Below are positions 53,789 to 64,000 of a stretch of 64,000 bases of DNA, piece after piece. The notes below the pieces were generated by a model that saw only the letters and a list, made by a program, of their open reading frames with translations, did no database searches and had not been told where the DNA came from. A program made the position numbers and the translations under genes. Origin of the DNA: Apoda limacodes (Eukaryota; Arthropoda; Insecta; Lepidoptera; Limacodidae). The stretch's first letter is position 1. Every line of letters starts with the position of its first letter. The stretch spans positions 7,068,001 to 7,132,000 of the forward strand of contig OX291545.1 in assembly GCA_946406115.1 (NCBI GenBank), read 5' to 3'.

Positions 53789-54120
53789 GGGGTCTTTCTG
53801 GACGGTAAGCAGTTATCGCAACCTATGGACCTATAAGCAATGTACTCTCTGAGTTGCAACACCAGGGGCATCACTAGCACATTTCTGACCCTTTAAAATC
53901 TTTTAAAGGGTCATCATTCCGCATCAACTTACGCATTCGGGACAGGAAGTGGTTCTGAAACCGCACTGTACGTGACCATTTCTGTTCTAAGGTGTGAGGC
54001 AAAGCAGCCTTGGGCAACATTTCGATCAGTTCTTCAGAACACCACAATCCCATTATACAAGCGTTAGAACAGACACAAGGAGGAAAACTCTCTTCTTAGA
54101 CTTTTTCGTTCGATACGGCT
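53789..54120 (-). pseudogene. LINE A C-terminal fragment, minus strand
   Basis: The segment reads, in reverse complement, through the same C-terminal coding region as 19,690-20,060. Plus-strand text includes ggacggtaagcagttatcgc, ttgcaacaccaggggcatca, cattccgcatcaacttacgc, aaaccgcactgtacgtgacc and cccattatacaagcg. It is interrupted by indels and lacks the 3' UTR terminus. Confidence 0.75.
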
Positions 54121-54439
54121 ACTAATATGCCCCCTATACTAGACAAACTGCAAGAAGTAAGTCAGGATTGGACACGATAAATTAATTTAGCTTTTCTAAA
54201 TGGACGTAGCTTTTAGGCTTATGCCGATTCTAAGAATGTTGTGTACTAAACAGGTTATTTACAGACTGTTACGTATACGACAGCAACTCCCTTTGTTGTT
54301 TTAAAAATAACTAAATCATAATTGCTTTAAAACCTTGTCACCCACCAAATATGTTTTGTTCTTATATTGGTTTAATGCTTATGATGGTAGCTCTTTAGTT
54401 TTGAAAAAAGTCATAATCGAAGATATCAATGATTGACAA
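54121..54439. other. Unassigned spacer
   Basis: No feature supported between the LINE A and LINE B-type relics. Confidence 0.45.
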
Positions 54440-55045
54440 TAAGATTCAAACAGCAAGCTGTTAGAAAAACATTGAAAGCGCCATCCTGGTTGGTGCAACA
54501 CAGGGTTCCATTCTTGGGCCATTACTAATTCTTGGTCTATGATCTGTCTTACGTGGTAAAGACAGGCATGAGATTATGTTGTAAACAGATGACACATTAC
54601 TTTTATAAAAATATAATGCGCAATTAAGTTAGATGATGTAAGAACTGTTGTTGAGAGTTGTCACGTATTTTGACTTTAACCATTTGCATTTAAATAAAAT
54701 AGTAAAAAAACCAAATGTATGAAATTCTGAGCATGAAATATCAGTTAGGAGAGAATCAATGTACTAATAAACATGGAGCCACTGTGCTTTGTAGTTAAAA
54801 CATTTTTCTTAAGCATTACACTAGGCACAAAATATCAATTAGTGCCACGTACACCGTAACTGGATTAGCCAATAGACTTAATTTTGCAGCATTCGGGGTT
54901 AAAAAGATTAGCGTAGCGTAGCGTTAGCGTTTGAAAGCTGCAGTACCTACGGATAGTAAACTTTAGCTATTTTAATAACGAGATGTCCTACGGAATTTCA
55001 TTATGGGGACGCACAGAACGGAGCAACTGATATTCTTTCAATATT
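54440..55045 (+). pseudogene. LINE B-related RT and C-terminal relic
   Basis: Scattered codable pieces in order: GATQGSILGPLL (near 54,494-54,528), a TDDTLLL in place of FADDTSLLF (about 54,585-54,605), FDFNHLHLNKIVKKP, and MSYGISLWGRTE (54,983-55,018) matching the YGILLWG signature of LINE B. Stops and indels occur throughout, so only ancestry can be claimed. Confidence 0.6.
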
Positions 55046-55261
55046 TTTAATTAAATCAAAGTTGACTTTCTTTAAATTACAAAAGAGGGATATTTGTGCA
55101 AGCAAAATGATAATATTAAAATTCTAATAGGTACTTACGTAACAAAATGGCATATTTTAGTCCACTTACTCCAAAATAGGCATTAATTTTGTGTTTCAAG
55201 AGTAAGTGCAATGCAATACAGGAGTTTGAAAAAAATATTATTTTATCGAAACCATTAAAAC

Positions 55262-55990
55262 AATAAACAATATATTGGTCTAGGGATTTTTTTTTAAATA
55301 AACATTATGAATTACTACATATGGATTACCACAAAAAGGAATTTGTTTTCCTCATAACTTTCGTTGGACTTGCACTGTAAAACTGAAACTTTTATGTATT
55401 GTTACCAAGTATATAACAAAGCCATATAACATTTGACCCTGAATAAATCAAAAGTGAGTATTTTACGCAATTTTTTGTATGCAGTAATGATCCTACAAAT
55501 TGTTTTGTTGTTATTTTGGCACAATATTATTGTTACTTGATAAATAAAGCCTCGTAACATATATCTGTGTTTAAAAGATGTCCTATTTAAAACGTATAAA
55601 TTAATAACGATTTTAAGACGTAACTATGATTAAAATGGTTTCAACAAATCCTGACTATTGTAATGCGTAAAGTATGAATAATACTTTGCAAAATTAAAAA
55701 CAAATTATTACTCCATACGAAAAGAATGTGCAGACTTGCTTTTGATTTATTTATTTATTTGGGACGGTACCATTTGGATTCAAGGACAAATTCATATGGC
55801 TTTGTTGTGTACTTGGTAACGATACCTTAAAGTTTCAGCTTTGCTGTGCAAGACCAACAAAAGTTATGTGGGTAAGAAATTCCTTTTTCACACATTTTAT
55901 TTGTTGTAATTAATATTTCATAGTGTTTATTTGATAAATAATCCTCAAACTGATATATTTTTTAATGTGTTGATGATTTTAATAAAAATT
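55262..55990. mobile_element. Inverted-repeat (foldback-like) element
   Basis: Left arm about 55,262-55,452 and right arm about 55,755-55,990 are reverse complements (about 80% by eye). Shared blocks are aaataaaca(t/c)tatgaa, aaaggaattt, ataacttt(c/t)gttgg(a/t)cttgcac, gttaccaagta and acaaagccatat. The centre of about 300 bp is AT-rich and non-coding. Arms this long relative to the centre suit a foldback element or a folded MITE dimer. Confidence 0.8.
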
Positions 55991-56734
55991 TATAGTTGAA
56001 AATGTAGAATATCCTAAATGTGTTTTTTGCCTATGAAAGGTGTCAAAAAATCCTATGAAAAATGGTCCTATGTTTATTCATCCACTGTAAGACGGACAGA
56101 CTGGCAAAAGTTATGTTTTATTTCCCTAACCCTAAAAAAAAACAACTCTTTTTTAATCTCCATTTTTATGAGCTTTGTTCATTTTTGTAAACTCTAGACA
56201 TTAACCTAACTTTAAATTTAAAAAGAAATGTACCAATACGTTTCTACAAAGAGAAGGAAATTGAAACAGAAATGTGAGAGAAGAGAAATGGCAAACCAAT
56301 TTCCTTCACTCAATTAGTCATACGATACGAACAGATTGTATAGCATGTATTTCTGTCTTTTATCTTGAAATCAATGAGACAATAAGATTTTAATTACTAT
56401 ACTTTGATCTTGTATAAGTACCTAAAGGTACAATCTATTCATTTCAATATGACAATATTAACATTTTTTTATAGTGTACATAGGTTTGTCAAATATTTGG
56501 AAAAAAAACTTTTAATGCATTATTTCATTAGCTTTACATAAATATCTATAAAACATAGAAATTTAATATCTGGGTCTTTTTCTTTATGTAAGCCGGTGGT
56601 GAATGACAAATACTTCTTTCTTCACTTCTTCTTCAATGTTTTAAGCCAGTTTTGACGTGCTGGGGCGTCCAGAGCGAGGTTCGTCACTGGCATCTTCTCT
56701 ATCTTCTTGTAGAGCCTTTTTCTCAGGAACGCGT
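55991..56734. other. Non-coding stretch
   Basis: No supported feature. A GC-richer patch near 56,655-56,700 has no motif that I recognise. Confidence 0.45.
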
Positions 56735-57020
56735 AAAGGCATCAAGTTGAAATTGATATCAAACACTAAAGTCTACAGTCCCTTGAAGGTGTAAAAAATC
56801 AAAATACGGCCATTTTTATCGCGTATTTTGGCATTGACAACCAAATCAAAACCTATGGGGTACTTCCCGCTGACCTAGAATCATGAAATGACACACGAAG
56901 CAATGTCTTACAATAATTTTATTTATGTCGTATATTGTGACACAAATATATAAAAAGCTATGGGGTAAGTACTTTACGTAGACCTACAGACATGAAATTT
57001 GGCAAGAAGCAATGTAATGT
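56735..57020 (-). repeat. 'gtgcgagtcgg'-type dispersed repeat, minus strand
   Basis: Reverse complement matches the unit at 61,200-61,330. Plus-strand text includes atacggccatttttatcgcg, aaacctatggggtacttccc, gctgacctagaatcatgaaa, cgaagcaatgtcttacaa, and a second partial unit from tatggggtaagtac. Confidence 0.65.
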
Positions 57021-57344
57021 AGCAGTAGCACACTTAAGAGAAAATCTGAAACACAAAAAAAATATTTTTTTTGCGATATAAACTTATTTGCAGTTGTTAA
57101 ACTAACCACGACCTATGTCGATGTATTGGGAATTTGATTGCAACTCATACGTTATAAATCGTATAAATAGTATAAATTTTTAAACTCAAAAACGGATCTC
57201 TTCGAAACTATGACTCTTGGTCCTACATTTGCCAGAAGGGATCAAACAATTATGAAACAAGCTAAATAAAAGCTAATAAAAAACAACGCAAAATATTTTT
57301 CGTGAACTTCAAACGATTTACGAGGCCACGTTGTTTTTTATTTA
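57021..57344. other. Unassigned AT-rich spacer
   Basis: No feature supported. Confidence 0.45.
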
Positions 57345-57500
57345 TTTAATACTACTAAGATGGAAAACAAGCTGACACGGCGTGATGTTAAGTGATCAAC
57401 GTAACCGGTGGATGTTTCCAACAACAGAGGTGTCACTCGCACGTTTACTATACTTGTAAAATCCATTAAATTTTTTCATGAACAAACGCATCCTGTAGTC
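57345..57500 (-). repeat. LINE A 3' end, heavily decayed, minus strand
   Basis: taatactactaagatggaaaa, gtgatgttaagtgatcaacg and ttccaacaacagaggtgtca follow the order of the LINE A 3' end in reverse complement (accactaaggtggcaaac; gatggtaagcggtcaccg; ttgcaacaccaggggtatca). Confidence 0.5.
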
Positions 57501-60032
57501 TAGAGAAACCCTAGTTATAAGTTACATAAGGTAAGTTATCTTTTATTAACTTATTACTCGTTTGCCCATGAATTTTATTTCCATTATTTAAGATACCACA
57601 AATATGAAACGCGTAATTTTCCGGTAGTGATAAATTCAGGTCACGCTTCCTATTTCGTTTTGTAACCAATCATTTTCGGACATCAATTTTTCCGGAGCTT
57701 TGTGTTTCCTTTATGAACGAAGGACCGTTGTTCAGGCTATTTTACGATTTTGTAGATTTACATGTAAAATTAAGCTGAGTTTAGATTTAAAATAGACATA
57801 AAATACTAACAAAAAACTTTATTCTTCCTTATAGTTTAGACAAATGCAGTAATATCTTGGTCAATTTAATGATTAATTTTAAACATGCTGCGTAACATTG
57901 TGTCAATGGCACCATCACGTAGGCGGTTAAAGTTAATTTGCAAATTTGTCAAAATAAACCAATAACACATTTTTCGAGAATGATGTTTTTGGCACATTCC
58001 CAAATTCATTTAATACATTCCCGCCACTTATATAAATCTTCGTAGAATTTTTTCATACTCGAATCGAACAGTGTACCGTATATTAGCTACAATCACATTT
58101 TTTTTCACAAAAAATACGTAACTCAGTACTATGAAGTATACTTAGAAATCATGCAATATTTACCTCCACGAAAAACAAAACTCACAAGTGTAATTAAATT
58201 GATGTATGGCAACAGTTAGCGTTGTCATTTATTATTCTTTTGATCGAGTTTATTGATGTAAATCTCGTAAAATTTTTTAAATAAAAGCAGTTATTAGAGA
58301 CGCTAACTAATTTGACATCACGGTGAGTTCCCTTTTTCATTATTGGAGCGACTTGGCTCCTGACCGAATTTTCTTTTATTTTGCAATATACTTACTTTTT
58401 TACCCGTTTCCTGATCAAAAACGGGTAGAAGTTATTAAGGTGTTGCATAAACGTTCTCAAAAGTTTTAACCCTATATTTGCTTTTCTCTTTCGGGTTTTT
58501 CTACAGTTGAAATCACCATTTTGTTTTAAGCTTTTTGTTAACTTTCCTGACCTAGGCTATTTATTTTCGTTTTCCCTTTAATGTTAGGTAAACTAACACT
58601 GGATAGGCTTTAGCCAAACTGTATTTTCAGGTTTCATAGCTTGGACAAGAACCCCTGGTTGACGGTCAAGCACTTGGTTAGTTAAGTAACTGAACCACGA
58701 CATACCACTAGCGCTAGTTAGATTTTCTATAGGCAAATTCTAGTTATCTGCCATTCTTCACCAGATCGTCCAACAGACAGATAAGTCGTTTGGCTACCAT
58801 CGATTATGACTTTTTCATTCTTTTTTTTTTTAAATACAATCATTTTTAATTATATTATTTTCATTCTGTTCGACGCGCCTTTGGAATCAAACCCACTAAT
58901 CACAGCCTCGGCCTCCTCTGTGTATGATTAAAAAAAACTCTTTTTATTAACATTTATTGTTTTTGCCGTCTTGAGTTGGTAAGTCTTATGTTTTTGAACA
59001 TTTTAAAAGATGAGTAAATAAATTATACATGATGTTTACATTTTTTAACCTGTCAGCAGTTGACTGGAATTACCTAAATTGTTCGAATTGTTGCCATGAA
59101 GAAAAATTTAAACCGAAATTTAAAAATAAGTAAGTGTGTGTGTGTGTTGAAGTATTAAATAAAAACTTAAATTTGAAAAAAATTTAAAGTTATCTCTTTA
59201 AAAAAAATATTTTCGCTGTTGTGCAACATTTTATGAAATTTAACGGCTCTTTCATAATAATTAACACCTACATTTTTAAAATGTTGCTAAGAATTATGTA
59301 ATTTGTTGTTACTTTATAGAGCATATCACATACGAAACTAATAAACAAATGAGCGCTTAGACCTTTTTCAGCATAACATATTTATGTTTTCTCTGCGTTT
59401 AAGCCCCTCAGACAGCCAGCATAAAATAAAAGCTTAAAAGCTTTTACAAGCGTATGTGTAGAACAATAAGATAATAATATTGTAGAATATTAGCAACTGA
59501 AGTTTCTTTTGTGACACAATTTATATAAGAAAATTAGTTTATATTCTATTTATTGATTTTTTGTTGCAAATATAAAAACTGTATTTTTTTTTAATACAAT
59601 TTTATAATTCGTGGCGGAAAATGTTTCCTGTTTAATGTTAAATAAAGAATAACTTTTAATTTAATTATGAATTATATAGTTATTTCAATAGTTAAATAGT
59701 TACAAGTAAAAAGGATTTTGTTTATAACATAATTTACACAGGATAAAAATAGGAAAATTCATTTCTAGAATAAGTCGAATATTACTTAGGCAGAGTAAGA
59801 AGTCTGGTAAAAAGTTATCGCATATTGCATAGAAGCTTAATTTTTAAAGCTCTTTCAAAGACTTAAATATGATTTTCCGCCAGCTTCGTTAGTTATTTTT
59901 TTTGAGGGCCATTTAACGGGCGCGATAGATTATTGTGCTTTTGACAATATTTTTGAATAAAAATTTTGTTCATAAAAAATTATCAAATAATAAATATTGT
60001 TTATTATACTTTATTGATTAAAAGAACTGTAG
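57501..60032. other. Long AT-rich stretch
   Basis: 2.5 kb without a gene that I can support. A short GT run occurs near 59,135-59,147. Nothing else stands out. Confidence 0.55.
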
Positions 60033-60235
60033 TCTTTTTTATACCACTAAAAGATGGCAAACAAAATTACGGGAAGCGGTTACCGCATCCTATGAATGCT
60101 TGCAACACCCGGAGCTTTACTCGCGCGTTGCTGATCCTTCAAAAATCTAATAACTTCTTTCTTGAAATACCTCTATAGAGAAAACCTTGACAGGGAGATC
60201 ATTCCGCAACCTAAGCATTCGTAAGAGGTAGTGTT
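60033..60235 (-). pseudogene. LINE A 3' end, minus strand
   Basis: The fragment starts with tttttataccactaaaagat (tail and terminus). Then come aagcggttaccgcatcctat, cttgcaacacccggagcttt, aaaaatctaataacttcttt and cattccgcaacctaagcatt, the reverse of the last 200 bp of LINE A. The 70-codon plus-strand frame here is a shadow. Confidence 0.75.
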
Positions 60236-61094
60236 ACAGAGTGTATTAGATATATGTAACTTGTTTGTAGAAGAAGGTATTTTATTTTATTTTCTTAATT
60301 AGTATTAAGATAAGTATATTCTAGGGACAAAATAATAGGGATACATTATAACTAAAAGCCATTTAATAACCTGAATTCTCGACGTTATTTCAAGTTCCTA
60401 TTAAGTTTCCTAAAGTTATAACTCTATAAAATTTGTTTAATTATTCAAGTCATTAATTTTCCTGGAGAGCAATTCTATTTTCCTCAAATATTGGATTAAC
60501 TTATAAGTTATAGGTATAGCTTTCAAGTTATACGGTCTAATCTGTTACTATCGTCAATAACAATATCTTGGTATTATCACTGTAGCGTATTCGGTAGGCA
60601 TTTCTATTGACTTATAAGTTGGAAGGTATTTAAATAAATTTATCATAATGAGAAAATTCTTCATTTTATAGTAGGTAGGTATTTCTTGCTGCTAGATCTC
60701 TTCGTGTTTTTAATTTATCTTTTCTTTTACATGTTTCTTTACCCAAAAGATTTAAATGGCGGAGCTTTTATACAAACTTTCTTTTATACTATTTTAGGAG
60801 TAGAATCCCCTTATTAGCAACCGAAATTGTATATACCAATTTTCATGGTTTGTACTCGCAAACATATCTACTCCTAAACGATACTTTCTGTTGACTTGAA
60901 TTGAATTGAAACATTTGCCAATAAGTAAGGTCTCAAAGCACAGGTTTAGGAAAAAAAATTTACTGCAAATTTACATCTGCAATCAGAGAATTGACCATGA
61001 TGTTTACCGATGCATTGAACATCAGTATTTTTATCTACAAAGTTTATTCAAAATTGACTTTAGTCTTCAATTGGATTTTAGGAGAAAACAGAAA
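60236..61094. other. AT-rich non-coding stretch
   Basis: No supported feature. Confidence 0.5.
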
Positions 61095-62035
61095 ACATAC
61101 TGGTAAAAAAACCGCCCAAGTGCGAGTCTGGCTCGCGCACCGAGGTCCGTACAAACTTATAATATGTAGATAGCTCTTCAATCATGAGATTAAGTCTCCT
61201 AGGTCAACGGGAAGTACCCGATAGGTTTTGATTTATTTGTGTCACAATATGCGATAAAAATGACCGTATTTTGGGCATTTTTTTTTACATTTACTAAGAA
61301 GCTCGATATTTACAACATTGTGCACATAGACTTTACTATTTGATAGTAATTTTTTTTTAATTTGATACCTTCACACATTCTTGAGTAGGTAAATGGGTCT
61401 TGACAGACAAACTTTATTTAAATGTGTTATAACTACAAATTAACAATATTCGGATTTTTTCCTATATTTGTGATGTAAGACGTTGCTTCGTGTCAAATTT
61501 GATGATTCTAGGACAACATTACTTAATACCTAAATATGGGCAAAAATGGTCGTTTTTTAAGGCGTTGACATAGAGAATTGATTTTTGCACAGCTTTAAGG
61601 GACCGTAGATCTTAGTTTTTGATATTAATTTCGACTTGATTCCTTCTTGCGTTCTTAAGTAAAAGGGTCTTGACAGACATAAAGACAAACTTTTTTTAAA
61701 TGTTTTATTACAAATTAACAAATTTCGGATTTTTACCTATATTTGTGATGTAAGACCTTGCTCCGAGTCTTTCATGATTTCTAGTAAATTTTCTAGGACA
61801 ACCACTTACCCCATAAGTTTTGATTTGTTTGTGAATGCCAAAGTATGTGACAAAAATTGCCGTTTTTCTGCCGTGTTTTTTTACAATGTTGACGTAGAAG
61901 CTCGATTTTTTTACAGCTTCAAGGGACCGTAGACCTTAGTATTTGGTATTAATTTCAGTGTGACATGTAGAAAGACAGGCGTACAACAAAGTGATCCTAT
62001 AAGGGTTCCCTTTTTTTCCTTTTGAGGTATGGAAC
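61095..62035 (+). repeat. Dispersed repeat with three diverged internal units
   Basis: The element opens accgcccaagtgcgagtctg, a head common to a very abundant insect repeat (recognised from memory). It closes gggttccctttttttcc followed by ggtatggaactctaaa. Between them three units of about 275-325 bp repeat: (a)gggaccgtaga(t/c)cttagt at 61,598 and 61,921, with cacatagactttactatt at 61,322. ctatatttgtgatgtaagac occurs at 61,461 and 61,739, and gtaccc/cccc-ata(a/g)gttttgattt occurs in the first and third. No protein. Confidence 0.7.
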
Positions 62036-64000
62036 TCTAAATTGTTTATATCGCTTATTCATTGAATAAGCCTATAGTCCTAATGACTAACCTAAACTAA
62101 ACTTCGGAACGAATAACATTGTTAGACAGAGATATGCTAATACACACGATATAGCAGCATCTCACTCTTTGTTTTTTCCCATTTCACTAAACCAGCTTTC
62201 TTTTAAAATAAAAAAAAAACTCCATTCTATTTATGCTTCAGTACAATGAAAGGTTCGGAAATCGATACTTCCTGGTTCATTTTTCTCACAACTTAATCAG
62301 ATGTTCCCTCTAGTTACTGCGCAAGTCTTTTGTACAAATGAAAAGCTTCAATGGGATATGTCAATCAATACATCACAAATCATGAAACCCCAATATTGGA
62401 ACTGAGTAGCACCAAATATTACTTTTCCTGCTTCCTAACAAAATTTATCAATATACGGAATAAAATAGAATTTTAAAACGAGAAGGTAGCTTTCCTTGTA
62501 GATTACAGCTTAGTTGTATGTCGACTATAGTAAAAGGGTAGTCAAAGTACTTTTGATCGATAAACTGTAGCAGTGAACAGTTAACAATGATCATAACATC
62601 TACTTTACACAGATTGTATTCCGTCTCCCAAACGTGGCAGCTTATCTTTAATAATTATCATACAAAAATTGTACTCCATCTATACTAAAGTGAGTTTCTT
62701 TCACGTCGCAACGAAAGGACCAGCTGGCACAGGGATAGTTAAAGAGACGGGATAGTACATGCATAGGTTTTTATTCTTCTTTCTGAATATGATCCTTGCT
62801 GAATTTCAACACAAAATTGTAAAGTAAAGACCATTCTAAGCAATTATAATTATTGAACGAATGGCGATTGCTTGTATATTTTTTTTATTAAATCTACAGA
62901 TACAGCGGTTGACACAAATATGTCAAAATTTATTTGTTTCCAGAATACCAATAGGTAGTAAAAATGTGAAAAAATAAACAGTTGGAAGAGCTGTATCTCT
63001 ATAACACGGTAACACACTTAAGAGCCGAGCAAAAAGAAAGAAGTCAGAAAAAACCCTAAGCAAAAACGAACTCATAACGCGGGTAAGCGATGCGACGTGG
63101 GCTCACGGGGGATAGCAGCAACAGCAAATGTCAAGCCAGGTCAGCTAGTTTTAAGTACAGGGAAAAAGTTTAAAAAGCTGTCTAAAAACCTTATAATGAC
63201 TTATGGTTCTCTATTCAACAATAATCCCCTCTATGATATAGTAAATAAAATTAACACGACAGGTACTTATAGGAGCCTTTTTTAATCGTTGTTCGACATG
63301 CTAACACATATTTTATGGCGGGGTCAATGTATGCATGTGTGCAAAATGGTCAGACGGACCTGTTGAAATTATAAGGGTTTCTTGTTAGACTACGGAACCT
63401 TAAAAAAACAAAGATATTTTTACATTACATATACAGGTAGCCTAATGTATTACTGAATAAATAACATGTGTACATAAGGAAACCAACATAAATGTTTCAC
63501 TGTTTGTCATTAAACAAAATCACAAATTTGTAGAACATCTCGATCCCACTCACATGATATAGACAAATAAAATATGTCATTAGTTTTTTCATAGCCTAAA
63601 TTTGCTTCTAAAAGAAATGTTATTTTTATATCAATTGATATTTTCGCTTGTTATCATTACAATTGGTTTTCGACGAAATTTCGGGCTGTTATATTTTTAT
63701 TGCTTGATTGCTTCGTTACTGAGAAAATATATTTTGAAGATAAATATGCCAACCCTGGAAGCTTAGTTCTCACTCAACTTTTATTCAGTAACTCATCATT
63801 AAGGAATTAATAACCGCCGCGCAAGCCTGACGAGCGATGGAGGACCTGATTCTACAGTCGGATAAGTGCATATAGAATAAGAGAACAGAGAGCTTACTGG
63901 AAACAGTCTCGAGTACTCCAGACTCGTGAATTCGTAAGATAAATGTGTTAATAGCACTTTCACGGATCTCGAGAAGCAAGACCTACTTACATACATTTTC
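62036..64000. other. Non-coding right edge
   Basis: No gene can be supported. A Helitron-like 5' start is listed separately. 63,290-63,410 (atggcggggtcaatgtatgc, ggtcagacggacctg, ctacggaaccttaaaaa) looks like another terminus of the dispersed repeat family. Two overlapping minus-strand frames of about 65 codons at 63,785-63,996 have no motif; they approach the window edge, so they cannot be judged. Confidence 0.5.
62679..62790 (+). repeat. Helitron-like 5' half
   Basis: TCTATACTAAAGTGAGTTTC followed by cgtcgcaacgaaaggaccag, ctggcacagggatagttaaa and catgcataggtttttattc follows the order of the Helitron-like front half. No 3' end is found. Confidence 0.5.

Noticed and set aside
53392..53808. 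138-codon plus-strand frame rich in Y, F, I and K
   Set aside because: Composition follows the AT-rich, partly repetitive ttagaccata sequence, no motif is present, and the end overlaps the LINE A relic.
63785..63996. Two overlapping minus-strand frames near the right edge
   Set aside because: They are short, overlap in different frames and have no motif; the window ends too soon to see whether either continues.

Overview
The window looks like non-coding nuclear DNA from an insect, most probably a moth or butterfly. It is AT-rich, contains no bacterial operons, and is full of repeat families that I recognise as typical of Lepidoptera: RTE-type and CR1/jockey-type LINEs, short Helitron-like elements running from TCTATACTAA to CTAGT, a tRNA-derived SINE, small terminal-inverted-repeat elements (MITEs) and Crypton-type recombinase remnants. 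The order-level call is inference from repeat style; no search was run.

Left third (1-22 kb). Two 3' scraps of an RTE LINE (1-281 and 17.4-17.8 kb) and a decayed third (6.7 kb) share one protein. A 5'-truncated minus-strand LINE ('LINE B', 3.4-6.3 kb) retains endonuclease, reverse transcriptase and C-terminal parts. A three-level nest lies at 12.6-15.3 kb: 'LINE A' is split by a LINE B 3' end, which is itself split by a Helitron. Helitron dimers, a better LINE A copy (19.4-20.1 kb) and an 18-copy 51-bp minisatellite (21.3-22.2 kb) follow.

Middle third (22-44 kb). A Crypton-type tyrosine recombinase remnant sits at 23.7-24.2 kb, a 0.93-kb inverted-repeat DNA transposon at 25.7-26.6 kb, and the best preserved mobile element, 'LINE D', at 27.5-30.76 kb. 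LINE D has one frameshift and an otherwise open endonuclease plus reverse transcriptase. A second Helitron dimer, a 20-bp degenerate satellite, a 199-bp MITE, an unidentified element present in two size forms, a TTAA-flanked MITE carrying an 83-bp duplication, and tandem SINEs complete this part. The only credible host coding sequence is a first coding exon at 43,353-43,632 ending in a consensus splice donor.

Right third (44-64 kb). A large inverted repeat (arms of about 345 bp) is bordered by 150-bp modules at 45.2-47.1 kb, and a second inverted-repeat element lies at 55.26-55.99 kb. The rest is decayed LINE relics and a repeat with three internal diverged units (61.1-62.0 kb).

Nothing here works as a multi-gene pathway. 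The region is best read as intergenic or long-intron DNA built by repeated insertion, and the nesting lets several insertions be ordered in time. Names such as 'LINE A/B/D' are labels for this report, not database names.
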